64,000 bases of DNA from Micromonospora narathiwatensis (GCF_900089605.1 NZ_LT594324.1:310001-374000); one strand, 5' to 3'. Shown: positions 17,393 to 27,333, numbered from the stretch's first letter. The notes: a model not told the origin generated them from the sequence alone. Program-made: numbers and translations.

Positions 17393-18313
17393 ATGACCCT
17401 GCTCTTCTCCGACGAGGACGTCGCCGCCCTGGACGCCCCGTGCACCGTCGCCGCCATGCGGGACGCCCTGCTGGCCGCGTACGAGGGCCGGCTGGTCGCC
17501 CCGCCCCGGGCGTCCGCCCCGCTCGGCGGGGGCCGGATGGTGCTCACCGCCGGCCACCTCACCGGCGAGTGGTACGGCTTCCGGTCCTACGACACCTTCG
17601 GGCTCCCGGAGAGCGGGCAACTGGTCGTGCTGCACGACGCGCGCAGCGGCGCGGTACGGGCGATCGCGGTCGGCGAGGAGCTGGGCTCCCGGCGTACCGG
17701 GGGACTGGGCGGGGTGGCCGTCGACGCCCTCGCCCGCCCCGACGCGGCCACCCTCGGTGTGGTCGGCTCCGGCCGGCAGGCGTGGACCCAGGTCTGGGCC
17801 GCCGCCGCGGTCCGTCCGCTGCGCGAGGTGACCGTGCACAGCCGTTCGGCGGCCCGCCGGGAGGCGTTCGCCGCCCGGGTCCGGGCCGAGCTGGGCGTGC
17901 CGGCCCACGCGGTCGACTCGGCCCCCGAGGCGGTACGCGACCGGGACGTGGTGGTGCTCGCCACCACCAGCACCACCCCGGTGCTGGCCGCCGCCGACCT
18001 CGCCCCGGGCACCCACGTCAACGCGGTCGGCTTCAAGCAGACCGACCGGCACGAGTTCGGCACCGACCTGCTGGACGCCGCCGACCTGCTGGTCACCGAC
18101 TCGCCGGCGCAGGCCGCCGCGTACGCCCCGCCGATGCTCGCCGCCGTCGAGCCGTACGCCGGGCGGCTGCGCGACCTGGGCGCGGTGCTGGCCGGCGCGG
18201 TCCCCGGCCGGACCGGCGCGGACCAGATCTCGGTCTTCTGCTCCACCGGCCTGGCCGGCACCGAGGTCTTCCTGCTCGATCGCCTGGCCCGGGTGGGTGC
18301 GGCGGCCCGCTGA
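17393..18313 (+). CDS. Ornithine cyclodeaminase / mu-crystallin family protein
   Basis: About 306 residues. 'GEWYGFRSYDTF' and 'RTGGLGGVAVDALARPDAATLGVVGSGRQAWTQ' are the conserved substrate-loop and Rossmann G-x-G-x-x-A/G region of this NAD(P)-dependent family. It includes ornithine cyclodeaminase, alanine dehydrogenases, ketimine reductases and opine-type synthases, so the substrate cannot be fixed. The family's catalytic Asp is likely within the 'VNAVGFKQTDRHEF' region. ATG 17393 is chosen; ATG 17384 is possible. A palindromic operator lies directly upstream. Confidence 0.83.
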   Translation: MTLLFSDEDVAALDAPCTVAAMRDALLAAYEGRLVAPPRASAPLGGGRMVLTAGHLTGEWYGFRSYDTFGLPESGQLVVLHDARSGAVRAIAVGEELGSRRTGGLGGVAVDALARPDAATLGVVGSGRQAWTQVWAAAAVRPLREVTVHSRSAARREAFAARVRAELGVPAHAVDSAPEAVRDRDVVVLATTSTTPVLAAADLAPGTHVNAVGFKQTDRHEFGTDLLDAADLLVTDSPAQAAAYAPPMLAAVEPYAGRLRDLGAVLAGAVPGRTGADQISVFCSTGLAGTEVFLLDRLARVGAAAR

Positions 18314-18364
18314 CCGGTGGTCCGCGCGGCGGCCCGCCCCCGCCGGAGCACCCGCGCGGCCCGG

Positions 18365-18376
18365 TACCCTCGGATG
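18365..18376 (+). promoter_or_regulatory. Predicted leaderless -10 box of rimO
   Basis: TACCCT (18365-18370) is 6 nt from GTG 18377 (and 3 nt from ATG 18374). The spacing favours GTG 18377 as the first transcribed codon. Confidence 0.45.
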
Positions 18377-19867
18377 GTGTCTGCCACCTCCCCTGCTGAA
18401 AACCGCCGCGTCGCCCTGCTGACCCTGGGGTGCGCCCGTAACGAGGTCGACTCGGAGGAGTTGGCCGCCCGGCTGCACGCCGACGGCTGGCAGGTGACCA
18501 CCGACGGCGAGGGCGCCGACGTGGTGGTCGTGAACACCTGCGGCTTCGTGGAGAAGGCCAAGCAGGACTCGATCCAGACGCTGCTCGCCGCCGCCGACAC
18601 CGGCGCGAAGGTGGTCGCCGCCGGCTGCATGGCCGAGCGGTACGGCCGCGAGCTGGCCGACAGCCTGCCCGAGGCGCAGGCCGTGCTCAGCTTCGACGAC
18701 TACCCGGAGATCTCCGCCCGGCTGAACGCGGTGGTCGCCGGGGAGGCGTTCGACGCGCACACCCCCCGCGACCGGCGTGAGCTGCTGCCGCTCACCCCGG
18801 TCAACCGGCGCGACGCGGCGGTGTCGCTGCCCGGCCACGGCACGCCGGCCCGGGTGACCGCCGAGACCGACGAGCACACCCCGGCCCACCTGCGGCAGGT
18901 GCTGCGGCACCGGCTCGACACCGGCCCGGTCGCCTCGCTCAAGCTGGCCAGCGGCTGCGACCGGCGCTGCGCGTTCTGCGCCATCCCGGCGTTCCGCGGC
19001 GCGTTCGTCTCGCGTACGCCGGACGAGCTGCTGGCCGAGGCGGAGTGGCTGGCCAAGACCGGCGTCCGCGAGCTGGTGCTGGTCAGCGAGAACTCCACCT
19101 CGTACGGCAAGGACCTGGGTGACCCCCGGGCGCTGGAGAAGCTGCTGCCGCAGCTCGCCGCGATCGACGGGATCGTCCGGGTGCGGGCCAGCTACCTCCA
19201 GCCCGCCGAGACCCGGCCCGGCCTGGTCGAGGTGATCGCCACCACGCCGGGCGTGGCGGCGTACTTCGACCTGTCGTTCCAGCACTCCAGCGAGCCGGTG
19301 CTGCGCCGGATGCGCCGTTTCGGCTCCACCGACCGCTTCCTGGAGCTGCTGGCCTCCGCCCGCGCGCTGGCCCCCGAGGCGGGCGCCCGGAGCAACTTCA
19401 TCGTGGGCTTCCCGGGCGAGACCCGGCAGGACGTCACCGAGCTGGTCCGGTTCCTGACCGAGGCGCGACTCGACGCGATCGGCGTGTTCGACTACAGCGA
19501 CGAGGACGGCACCGAGGCCGCCGGCCTGTCCGGCAAGGTCTCCGCCGCCACCGTCAAGCGGCGCTACGACAGGCTCAGCGCGCTCGCCGACGAGCTCTGC
19601 TCGCAGCGGGCCGAGGAGCGGCTCGGGTCGACGGTCGAGGTGCTGGTCGACTCGGTCGCCGACGGTGTGGTCGAGGGCCGGGCGGCCCACCAGGCACCCG
19701 AGGTGGACGGCTCGACCACCCTGGTCGCGCCGGAGGCGGGCGGGGTCGACCTCGCCGCGCTGCGCCCCGGCGACCTGGTCCGGGCCACGGTCACCGCGAC
19801 CGAGGGTGTCGACCTGGTCGCCGTACCGGATGAGATGATCTCGGCGGCGCCCGGCGCGGCACGGTGA
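18374..19867 (+). CDS. rimO: Ribosomal protein uS12 methylthiotransferase RimO
   Basis: About 497 residues. It methylthiolates Asp of ribosomal protein S12 using two 4Fe-4S clusters. The UPF0004 domain has '[11 protein letters not shown]', 'VNTCGF' and '[10 protein letters not shown]' (cluster 1 cysteines). The radical-SAM motif '[11 protein letters not shown]' lies near residues 196-203, followed by '[14 protein letters not shown]' and the C-terminal TRAM domain. RimO rather than MiaB is indicated by 'CAIPAFRG' and the '[13 protein letters not shown]' context. ATG 18374 is the outer start; GTG 18377 fits the promoter better. Confidence 0.94.
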   Translation: MVSATSPAENRRVALLTLGCARNEVDSEELAARLHADGWQVTTDGEGADVVVVNTCGFVEKAKQDSIQTLLAAADTGAKVVAAGCMAERYGRELADSLPEAQAVLSFDDYPEISARLNAVVAGEAFDAHTPRDRRELLPLTPVNRRDAAVSLPGHGTPARVTAETDEHTPAHLRQVLRHRLDTGPVASLKLASGCDRRCAFCAIPAFRGAFVSRTPDELLAEAEWLAKTGVRELVLVSENSTSYGKDLGDPRALEKLLPQLAAIDGIVRVRASYLQPAETRPGLVEVIATTPGVAAYFDLSFQHSSEPVLRRMRRFGSTDRFLELLASARALAPEAGARSNFIVGFPGETRQDVTELVRFLTEARLDAIGVFDYSDEDGTEAAGLSGKVSAATVKRRYDRLSALADELCSQRAEERLGSTVEVLVDSVADGVVEGRAAHQAPEVDGSTTLVAPEAGGVDLAALRPGDLVRATVTATEGVDLVAVPDEMISAAPGAAR

Positions 19868-19944
19868 CGACGGGCCCGGACGGAGCGGGGGAGCCGCGTG
19901 GTGCGGTGCGAGGGACGCCACGGCGGCCGGAACGGGGTGCGGGG

Positions 19945-20526
19945 ATGACCGGAGCGGAGTCGACCGTGGTGGCCCGGGTTCCGCTGCTCAACGCGGCGAA
20001 CGTGCTGACCGCGCTGCGGCTGCTGCTGGTGCCGGTCTTCGCGGTCACCGTGGTCACCTCCGGGATGGCCCAGGCCGGCTGGCGGATGGCCGCCTGCCTG
20101 ATCTTCGTGGTCGCCTCGGTGACGGACCTGGTGGACGGCTGGATCGCCCGCCGGTTCGGGCTGGTCACCTCGCTCGGCAAGGTCGCCGACCCGATCGCCG
20201 ACAAGGCGCTCACCGGCGCCGCCCTGGTGCTGCTGTCCTGGTACGACCGGCTGCCCTGGTGGGTGACCGCGGTGATCCTCCTGCGCGAGTGGGGCATCAC
20301 CGGGATGCGGTTCTGGGTGATCCGGCACGGGGTGATCGCGGCCAGCCGGGGCGGCAAGATCAAAACAGCGCTCCAGATCCTCGCCATCACCTGGTACCTC
20401 TGGCCGATGCCCGCCGCGGCGGCCGCCGTCGGCCCGTGGATCATGGGTGCCGCGGTCGTCGTCACGGTGCTGACCGGCTTCGACTACATCGCCCAGGCAC
20501 TCCGGCTGCGCCGCCCCGCCCCCTGA
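19945..20526 (+). CDS. pgsA: CDP-diacylglycerol-glycerol-3-phosphate 3-phosphatidyltransferase
   Basis: About 193 residues, membrane-embedded. It makes phosphatidylglycerol phosphate from CDP-diacylglycerol. The CDP-alcohol phosphotransferase motif is complete: 'DGWIARRFGLVTSLGKVADP' followed by IAD, i.e. D-G-x2-A-R-x8-G-x3-D-x3-D. An in-frame GTG at 19864 overlaps the rimO stop and could be the true coupled start. I prefer ATG 19945 because the 27 extra residues look like low-complexity Arg/Gly/Pro sequence. The gene order rimO-pgsA-cinA-clgR is conserved in actinobacteria. Confidence 0.93.
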   Translation: MTGAESTVVARVPLLNAANVLTALRLLLVPVFAVTVVTSGMAQAGWRMAACLIFVVASVTDLVDGWIARRFGLVTSLGKVADPIADKALTGAALVLLSWYDRLPWWVTAVILLREWGITGMRFWVIRHGVIAASRGGKIKTALQILAITWYLWPMPAAAAAVGPWIMGAAVVVTVLTGFDYIAQALRLRRPAP

Positions 20527-20611
20527 CCCACCGGGCGTGGCGACCACCGCCGTCCAGCGGGTCGGTGGGCAGGATGAGCGGGCCGGCGGTGGCAGGAAGG
20601 AGAGGATCGGC

Positions 20612-21202
20612 ATGGGTACGGATGCGCGGCACCAGCGGCCCGTCGGGAACCCGGCGGCGGGCGTGGTGCACCGGCTGTCGCTGCGGCACGAGACCCTCGC
20701 GACCGTCGAGTCCCTCACCGGCGGGCTGCTCTCCGCCTCGATCGTGGAGATCGCCGGGGTGAGCGGCGTCTACCGGGGCGGCCTGGTGGTCTACGCCACC
20801 GAGCTCAAGTCGCAGCTCGCCGGCGTACCGGAGGATCTGCTGGCGGAGCGCGGGCCGGTCGACCCGGACGTGGCCGTCGCGCTCGCCGAGGGCGGACGCC
20901 GCCGCTGCGGCGCCGACTGGGGCCTGGCCACCACCGGGGTGGCCGGGCCGGAACCGCAGGACGGCAAGCCGGTCGGCCTGGTGTACGTCGCGGTGGCCGG
21001 TCCCGGCGGCACCCGGGTACGCCGGCTCGACCTCGACGGTGGCCGCGACCACATCCGGTCGGCCGCGGTGATCGAGGCGCTGCGGCTGCTGGCCGACCGG
21101 ATCCACGCCGCCGGAACGGGCGACGAGACAGACGACGGGGCGGACACCCAGCCGGGCGACGGGACGGGCGACGCCGACCGGGCCGGAGCTGGCCGGCGGT
21201 GA
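20612..21202 (+). CDS. pncC: CinA-type nicotinamide-nucleotide amidohydrolase (PncC domain)
   Basis: About 196 residues containing only the CinA C-terminal domain: 'ETLATVESLTGGLLSASIVEIAGVS' (with the Thr/Ser of the active site), 'YRGGLVVYATELK' and 'GLATTGVAGPEPQDGKPVG'. It deamidates NMN to NaMN in NAD salvage. The last ~30 residues are an Asp/Gly/Thr-rich tail. ATG 20612 has an excellent GGAGAGG 6 nt upstream. Confidence 0.92.
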   Translation: MGTDARHQRPVGNPAAGVVHRLSLRHETLATVESLTGGLLSASIVEIAGVSGVYRGGLVVYATELKSQLAGVPEDLLAERGPVDPDVAVALAEGGRRRCGADWGLATTGVAGPEPQDGKPVGLVYVAVAGPGGTRVRRLDLDGGRDHIRSAAVIEALRLLADRIHAAGTGDETDDGADTQPGDGTGDADRAGAGRR

Positions 21203-21433
21203 GCCCCACCACGACGCGCCCGACCGCGGGCCCGCCCGGGAACGGCCGTCCGGCCTGCCGCCCGGATGGATCCGGGCAATTGGAGAGGCGGGGCGGGATG
21301 TCGCGCGGGCGGCCAACGGGTACGGTTGCGGGAAGGCTCCGACGGACGGCATCGGTGCCGGAGCGGTCCGCCGCGTCCGGCGCGGCACGGCCGGCCGGGC
21401 CCGGAGCAGGTGGTCCCGTCAGGAGGAGGTGCG

Positions 21434-21883
21434 ATGGTCCTGCTACGCCGGGTGATCGGTGACGCACTACGGGCGCGCCGGCAGGGGCAGCACCGCACCC
21501 TTCGCGAGGTCTCCTCCGCCGCCAACGTGAGCCTCGGCTACCTCTCCGAGATCGAGCGCGGCCAGAAGGAGCCCTCCAGCGAGCTGCTGGCGGCGATCTG
21601 CGACGCGCTCGGTGCCCGTCTCTCCGAGCTGCTCCGCGAGGTCAGCGACACCGTCGCGTTGGCCGAGCAGCTGCCGGGGGTGCTGGTTCCGGTGGCCGAC
21701 CAGCCGGTCGAGTCGTCGCCGGTGGCCGCGCCGGCCGTCCGCAAGGCGACCAACCGGGCGGTTCGCCAGGTGTCCTCCGACGGGTCGGTGGCCGTCCAGG
21801 TCCGCCAGGACTCGCCGCTCAAGGCGACGCTGCGCAGCACCCGGGTCCGCCCCGCGGACCGGGACGTGGTCTGCGCCGCCTGA
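21434..21883 (+). CDS. clgR: XRE-family transcriptional regulator ClgR
   Basis: 149 residues. The N-terminal helix-turn-helix '[33 protein letters not shown]' is nearly invariant in ClgR, the activator of clp protease and psp genes in actinobacteria. The C-terminus ends '...VVCAA', a non-polar Ala tail typical of ClgR and a likely ClpP degradation signal. Start ATG 21434 follows AGGAGGAGG. It heads a probable operon with pspA and pspM, as in Mycobacterium. I could not find a convincing ClgR box in the 230 bp upstream. Confidence 0.93.
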   Translation: MVLLRRVIGDALRARRQGQHRTLREVSSAANVSLGYLSEIERGQKEPSSELLAAICDALGARLSELLREVSDTVALAEQLPGVLVPVADQPVESSPVAAPAVRKATNRAVRQVSSDGSVAVQVRQDSPLKATLRSTRVRPADRDVVCAA

Positions 21884-22060
21884 CTCCGCGCGGTCACGCC
21901 GTGGCTCCGGTGGCATCCGCCGCGTACTGTTGATCAGGGTCGTCCGGGTGCCGGGCTGGCGTACGCCTGGAACGATGGAGGCACACCGCGTGGCCCGCCG
22001 GTCGACCCGCCCGGCGCGGGCGAGGCGGCGCAGCGACGCTAGTGAGGGGACAAGGCGGAG

Positions 22061-22921
22061 ATGGCGAACCCGTTCGTCAAGGGTTGGAAATACCTGATGG
22101 CGCTCTTCGGCTCGAAGATCGACGAGCATGCCGACCCGAAGGTGCAGATCCAGCAGGCCATCGAGGAGGCCCAGCGGCAGCACCAGGCGCTGGTCCAGCA
22201 GGCGGCCGCGGTGATCGGCAACCAGCGCCAGCTGGAGATGAAGCTGTCCCGGCAGATGTCCGAGGTCGAGCAGCTCCAGGCGAACGCCCGGCAGGCCCTG
22301 GTGCTGGCCGACCAGACCCGGGCCCGCGGCGACGAGTCCGAGGCCGGTCGGTACGAGCAGTCGGCGCAGCTCCTCGCCACCCAGCTGGTCTCCGCCGAGC
22401 AGGCCGCCGAGGACCTGAAGACGCTGCACGACCAGGCGCTCGCGGCGGCCGCCCAGGCCCGCAAGGCGGTCGAGAACAACTCCATGATCCTCCAGCAGAA
22501 GCTGGCCGAGCGCACCAAGCTGCTCAGCCAGCTCGAGCAGGCCAAGATGCAGGAGAGCGTGGCCCACTCGCTGGAATCCATGTCCGCGCTCACCGCCCCC
22601 GGCACCACCCCCTCGCTCGACGAGGTCCGGGACCGGATCGAGCGCCGGTACGCCACCGCGATGGGCCGGGCCGAGCTGGCCGGCAACTCCGTCGAGGGCC
22701 GGATGCTGGAGATCCAGAAGGCGACCCTCGACTCGGCCGGTTCGGCGAGACTGGAGCAGATCCGGTCGAGCATGGCCGGCGAGCGGCTCACCGGCCGGCA
22801 GGAGACCCCGGCGGTGGGGCAGACGCAGCCCGCCGCCGACCCGGCCGCCGCCGCCCGGCTGGACGAGATCCGCGCCAGCCTGAGCCGGGAGCGCGGCACC
22901 GGGGAGAGCGCCACCAGCTAG
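22061..22921 (+). CDS. pspA: Phage-shock protein A (PspA/IM30 family)
   Basis: 286 residues, almost entirely coiled coil. The amphipathic N-terminal helix '[27 protein letters not shown]' begins the usual PspA/Vipp1 fold. It is an ESCRT-III-like protein that coats stressed membrane. The C-terminal extension past residue 225 is Ala/Gln/Pro-rich and ends in a short repeat of the earlier '[10 protein letters not shown]' motif ('[10 protein letters not shown]'), so a small internal duplication is visible. AAGGCGGAG precedes the ATG. Confidence 0.95.
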   Translation: MANPFVKGWKYLMALFGSKIDEHADPKVQIQQAIEEAQRQHQALVQQAAAVIGNQRQLEMKLSRQMSEVEQLQANARQALVLADQTRARGDESEAGRYEQSAQLLATQLVSAEQAAEDLKTLHDQALAAAAQARKAVENNSMILQQKLAERTKLLSQLEQAKMQESVAHSLESMSALTAPGTTPSLDEVRDRIERRYATAMGRAELAGNSVEGRMLEIQKATLDSAGSARLEQIRSSMAGERLTGRQETPAVGQTQPAADPAAAARLDEIRASLSRERGTGESATS

Positions 22922-22936
22922 GGACGGGGGAGAGCG

Positions 22937-23707
22937 ATGGCGGACGAACGGGCCCAATACTTCCGTCGACTGCGCCGGCTGCGGCGCTCCGCCCGCCGGT
23001 GGAGCGTCCTGGCCGGCGGGCTCGGCGGCGCCACGGCGGTGCTGACCCCGTACGCCGGGATCGGCCTGCCGGACGCGATCTGGGCCGGCGCCGCGGGCAG
23101 CGCGATCGCGGTCGCCGCCTGGCGCTGGGCCGACCTGCGGGCCCTCGCGGCCACGCCGGCGCCGCCGGCGCTCGACCCGGCCGAGGCCGCCGCCCGCTCG
23201 CGCGCCCGGCTGGTCGCCGCCGTCGAGCGGCTGCCCGTCGGGCCGGGCGTCCTGGCCGAGGTACGCCGGGTCCGGTCCCGCCTGGCGTTGCGCGGCACCA
23301 CGGCCGCGCAGGCGTGGGCCCGGCTCGACCGGGCGGCGTCGACCCTGGACGGGATGTCCGGCCGGCTCACCGGGCTGGCCGAGCCGGCGGTCCGGGAGGC
23401 GGTCGAGGCCGACCGCTCGCTGCGCGACCTGGCCGCCCGGGTGGCCAGCGTGGAACGGGCGCTCAAGCTCGCCCCGAACGAGCCGCTGGCCGAGGTGCAC
23501 GGCACCCTGGCCGGCCAACTGGAGAGCGGGGTGTCGGCGTACGAGCGGCTGGTGGTGGCCGCCGCCGGCTACGTGGCCGAGGACGCCCGACCGACCACCG
23601 AGCACCCCGCGGCGGCCCGACTCACCGAGGCGACCGACCTCCTGCACGGCGTCGCCTCCGCCCTGGCCGAACTCCGCACCCCCCACACCCCCGTAGCACG
23701 GGGCTAG
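22937..23707 (+). CDS. PspM-like PspA-associated membrane protein
   Basis: 256 residues. A basic N-terminus ('RRLRRLRRSARRW') precedes two adjacent hydrophobic segments (about residues 27-65), and the rest is a soluble helical, Ala/Arg-rich domain. It starts 16 bp after pspA with GGGGGAGAGCG upstream. In M. tuberculosis the gene in this position (Rv2743c, PspM) binds PspA at the membrane. The sequence itself is poorly conserved, so the name rests on order, size and topology. Its stop overlaps the convergent gene by 4 bp. Confidence 0.75.
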   Translation: MADERAQYFRRLRRLRRSARRWSVLAGGLGGATAVLTPYAGIGLPDAIWAGAAGSAIAVAAWRWADLRALAATPAPPALDPAEAAARSRARLVAAVERLPVGPGVLAEVRRVRSRLALRGTTAAQAWARLDRAASTLDGMSGRLTGLAEPAVREAVEADRSLRDLAARVASVERALKLAPNEPLAEVHGTLAGQLESGVSAYERLVVAAAGYVAEDARPTTEHPAAARLTEATDLLHGVASALAELRTPHTPVARG

Positions 23708-26700
23708 GTGGGGGTGGTGACCGGGATGGGGCCGGTCCAGGGTGAGGTGCCGACGACGTTGAACGACCGGATCCGGTAGTGGTAGGTGGTCCCCCGGGCC
23801 AGCCCGGTGTTGGTGAACCCCCGGCCGGTGACGGTGAAGGTGGTCAGCTCGTGGCCGAACGCGGGGTCGGCGGCCCGCTGCACCACGAAACCGGAGCCCG
23901 GACCGGTGGGCGTGCTGGCGGACCAGCTCAGGATCACCGTGGCGGTGTCCGGTGCGGGCGCGGTGGCGGTGGCGGCCACCCCGGTCGGCAGCCCCGGCCG
24001 GGGCGGGGTGGTCACCGTGGCGACCGTCGACCAGGGTGACGCCGCGCCCAGGTACGTGGTGCGGACCCGGTAGTAGTACGTGGTGTCCGGGGCGACCGCC
24101 GGATCGACGTGGGCGTCGCCGACCGCGATGGCGGTGGTGCCCGGCCCGCTGGTGAACGTCGGGTTGGTGGCCCGCTGCACGTCCACGCCGGTGGCGTACG
24201 AGCGGTTGGCCCAGCGCAGCGCGACCCGCAGCGGCGCGGCCGGTGGCACCGCCGCGGCCACCTTCTGCGGCGAGGTGAGCTGCACCGACGCCGGTACGCT
24301 GTTCGACCAGGCCGAGCAGCTCACCGCGTTCTCCGCCCGGATCCGGTAGTGGTAGGTGACCCCGGGTGTGACCGTCGCGTCGGTGTACCGGTTGGCGGTG
24401 GCGGCCACGGTGATCTCGGTGAGCCCGCTGGTGAAGGTGGCGTCGGTGGCGCGTTGCAGCAGGTGGCTCGTGGCCGGGGGACGGCTGCCGTTGCCGGTCC
24501 AGGCCAGCGCGATGGCCGGTAGCGCGGTGGCCGAGCCGGGCACCGGGGTGGCGTTCAGCCCGGTCGGGGCCGCAGGCGCGACCCGCAGCACCAGGGGCCG
24601 GCTCATGCCCTGGTCGCGCAGCCCCGCCGCACGGGTCTGCCAGCGGTACTCCCAGCCCAGGTTCACCAGTTGGTTGACCACCGCCGCCGGCCGCCCGTCG
24701 ACCGGGCTGACCGGGCTGCCGTCGAGCCGGGTGCCGGCCGGCCGGGTCGGGTCGAGCAGTCGTACGCTGTCGCCGACCTTGAACGGCAGGCTGGGCGGGA
24801 CCGGGCGCAGCGCCACGATCACGTCCTCCCGTGGGTTGACCCGGACGGTCTCCTTCCAGCCCAGTTCGTCGGGGTCCGGCGGGCGTACCGTGCCGTCCCA
24901 GCCGACCCGGTTGACCAGCTGCACGTCGCAGCCCGCCAGGTGTACCGGGTGGGTACGCGGGGCGTCCCCGACGATCCGCCAGAGCTGGGTGCCGTCGGCC
25001 GGCCCGCCGACCGGCGCGGTGGGATCGGTCGCGTACAGCACCTCGGTGGCCGGGTCGACCGGCCCGAGCGGCAGGGTGGCCGCGGTGAGCGGGCCGGCGT
25101 TCGGGTGGCCGACGCCGAGCCGTCCCACCGCCCGGCCGTGCCGGGCCTCGAAGACCTGCCCGACCGACTTCACCAGCAGCGGCAGGGTCACCGGGGCGAC
25201 CGCGCCGGCCGGGGTGAAGGTGACCGACGTGGCCCGCGCCGGGGCGAGCGTCTCGCGGATCGTGCGGGTGCCGAAGGCCGCGTCGTACGCCGGTTGCGGC
25301 ACGATCGGCGGTCGCTGGCTCGCCGCGTACGCCCCGGGCAGGCGGGCGGCGAGCCGGGCCACGTCGTACGGCTCCGCCGGGGCGCCGGCCACCCGGAACT
25401 GGAGCAGGGTCCGGGTGTTCGGGCCGTAGCCGGGCCGGGCGGCGGGCAGCCCGCCGGTCGGGGTGCGGTCGGGAGCACCGGTGTGGTGGTCGTACCGGGG
25501 GTCGAACCGGGGCACCGGGGTGGGACAGTCGTTGTAGAGGATCAGGGCGCTGCCCGGCGGGACCGTGGCGAAGTCGATCACCACGTCGGCCCGCTCCCCC
25601 GGGGCGAGCAGCAGGGCGTGCCCGTCCACGTTGAGCACGGTCGGGTCCTGCCGGTCGTACCGGTAGCCGATCGGCCGGTTCGCCAGCACCACCGGGGCGG
25701 GCAGCAGGCCCGACTCGTTGCCGATCCGGATCAGCTCCGGGCCGGCGGCGTCGGGATCCGGCACCCCGCCGTCGCGCCCGTCCGTGGGCCAGCACGCCGG
25801 CCGGCCGGCCGCCCGTACCGCCTCGACCATCGGCACCTCCCCGGCGTCGGGGTCGGCCAGGCTGCCGTCCGCGGCCCACATCGGCCCGTCCGAACCGGCC
25901 CGGTAGAGCTGGAGGTTGAGGCTGCGGTCCGCGCAGGCGTTGAGGATCCGGAACCGGTACGCCCGTGGCGCCACCTCCAGGTACGGATAGGCCACCCCGT
26001 TGACCAGCGGCGTGTCCCCGTACGCCTCGGGGACGGCCGACGGGTGCGGCACGTTGGGCGCCAGCGGTGGCTCGTCCGGTTCGGCGACCGGGTCGTGGTG
26101 CGGGTTCGGCACCGGGGCGACCCACGGGCTGGCGCCGCCGTCCGGGTCGTGCGTCCACGGCCCGTAGTCCCAGCGGCCGGTCGGGTTGGTGCCGGTGCTG
26201 CCGTACGGGTTCTGCCGGGGCTGGTAGACGTGCGGGTGCCAGAGGCTGCCCTTGGCGCCCCAGCGGTCCCGGTCCCAGGTCGGGTCCTGCGCGGCGAGCT
26301 GGGCGTCGTCCGGTACGAAGGTCTTGTCCTGGATCACCAGCGGCACCTGGTCGGCGGGGAGCACCCCCTCGTCGATCAGTCGCTCCTCGGCCGGATCGGT
26401 GAGCAGATAGACGGCGAGCTGCCCGGAATAGACGGTGAGCCGGGACAGGCCGAGCGTGTTGTCGTGCAGCCACATCAGCCGGCCGCTCTGCTCGTTCGGG
26501 AAGTAGAGGGTGGTGGCCCCGGCGCCGGCCGGCGGCATGTCCGGCACCGGGGTCACCCCCACCCCGACCGGGTACGGGGTGATCTCGCCGGCCGGGGTCA
26601 CCCACTGCCAGGGGTTGCCGGCGCTTATCCACGCCGTCTGCGCCCCGGCGAGGTGCGGCACCGCCCGGTTCTGCGGGTACGGAGCCGGCCCGTTCAGCGG

Positions 26701-27333
26701 TCCGGTGCCGGCCCCGTCCAGGGTCTCGTCGACCGGCAGGAAGAGTTCGCCGGCCCGGCCGGTGGGTAGTTGGTTGATGAACTTGATCCGGACCGGCCGG
26801 CCGCGGCGGGCCATGATCACCGGGCCGAGGTGCCAGGGCCGGTCGGGCGGGCTGACCGTGTTGTGCCCGGACGGGTCGGTGCCCAGGTTGAGCTGGCGGT
26901 AGCCGCGCAGCCGGGTGGCCGGCAGGTCCCGGTGCAGGCGCTGGGCGTACTCCTGCAACCCGATCTCGTAGTAGTCGCAGCCCGGCCAGGTGATGGTGTC
27001 CGGCACCGCCACCGGCAGCCGGGCGCCCAGCCCGGCGGTGGCCGGCGAGCTGGAGCCGTCGAACGTGTTGGGCAGCGGCAGCGCGTCCACGAACTTGCGG
27101 ATGCCGGTGCCGGGCACCGGCCGGCCGTCCCGGTCGAGCACCGGCAGCGGGCTGCCGGCGAAGTTCGGCACCGGGCCGAAGCAGCGCGGCACGGCGGCCG
27201 GGTCGAGGCTGGCCGGTCCCGGCCCGGTCTCGTCCTCGGCGACGCGGGCGGCGGGCACGGTCGGCGCGTGGTCCTCCTGGGTCCGGACGGCGCGGTCCGC
27301 CCAGCCCGGCCGGAGTCTGCGGAACAGGGCCAT
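23704..27333 (-). CDS. CotA-like multicopper-oxidase-fold protein lacking copper ligands, fused to three fibronectin III domains
   Basis: About 1,209 residues. Residues ~40-915 align in order with Bacillus CotA-type laccases: 'MWLHDNTLGLSRLTVYSGQLAVYLL', 'VPLVIQDKTF', 'YPYLEVAPRAYRFRILNA', 'GWKETVRVNPRED' and 'YRWQTRAAGLRDQGMSRP'. The copper-ligand motifs are degraded: HLHGG is HLAGA (227-231), HDH is HDN (290-292), HPxHLH is HPVHLA (795-800), and WHCHILEH is WQTRAAGL (898-905). Three FnIII modules follow (~918-1209), each with a Y-x-Y-R-I/V-R strand. There is no hydrophobic signal peptide. ATG 27333 follows GGGGAG. It is probably a structural or binding protein, not an oxidase. Confidence 0.87.
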   Translation of the reverse strand: MALFRRLRPGWADRAVRTQEDHAPTVPAARVAEDETGPGPASLDPAAVPRCFGPVPNFAGSPLPVLDRDGRPVPGTGIRKFVDALPLPNTFDGSSSPATAGLGARLPVAVPDTITWPGCDYYEIGLQEYAQRLHRDLPATRLRGYRQLNLGTDPSGHNTVSPPDRPWHLGPVIMARRGRPVRIKFINQLPTGRAGELFLPVDETLDGAGTGPLNGPAPYPQNRAVPHLAGAQTAWISAGNPWQWVTPAGEITPYPVGVGVTPVPDMPPAGAGATTLYFPNEQSGRLMWLHDNTLGLSRLTVYSGQLAVYLLTDPAEERLIDEGVLPADQVPLVIQDKTFVPDDAQLAAQDPTWDRDRWGAKGSLWHPHVYQPRQNPYGSTGTNPTGRWDYGPWTHDPDGGASPWVAPVPNPHHDPVAEPDEPPLAPNVPHPSAVPEAYGDTPLVNGVAYPYLEVAPRAYRFRILNACADRSLNLQLYRAGSDGPMWAADGSLADPDAGEVPMVEAVRAAGRPACWPTDGRDGGVPDPDAAGPELIRIGNESGLLPAPVVLANRPIGYRYDRQDPTVLNVDGHALLLAPGERADVVIDFATVPPGSALILYNDCPTPVPRFDPRYDHHTGAPDRTPTGGLPAARPGYGPNTRTLLQFRVAGAPAEPYDVARLAARLPGAYAASQRPPIVPQPAYDAAFGTRTIRETLAPARATSVTFTPAGAVAPVTLPLLVKSVGQVFEARHGRAVGRLGVGHPNAGPLTAATLPLGPVDPATEVLYATDPTAPVGGPADGTQLWRIVGDAPRTHPVHLAGCDVQLVNRVGWDGTVRPPDPDELGWKETVRVNPREDVIVALRPVPPSLPFKVGDSVRLLDPTRPAGTRLDGSPVSPVDGRPAAVVNQLVNLGWEYRWQTRAAGLRDQGMSRPLVLRVAPAAPTGLNATPVPGSATALPAIALAWTGNGSRPPATSHLLQRATDATFTSGLTEITVAATANRYTDATVTPGVTYHYRIRAENAVSCSAWSNSVPASVQLTSPQKVAAAVPPAAPLRVALRWANRSYATGVDVQRATNPTFTSGPGTTAIAVGDAHVDPAVAPDTTYYYRVRTTYLGAASPWSTVATVTTPPRPGLPTGVAATATAPAPDTATVILSWSASTPTGPGSGFVVQRAADPAFGHELTTFTVTGRGFTNTGLARGTTYHYRIRSFNVVGTSPWTGPIPVTTPT

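Noticed and set aside
21203..21433. ClgR self-regulatory box upstream of clgR
   Set aside because: No convincing inverted repeat of the expected form was found in the 230 bp.
23704..27333. Functional laccase/multicopper oxidase
   Set aside because: Every copper motif is altered, including loss of the T1 Cys and the terminal His pair.
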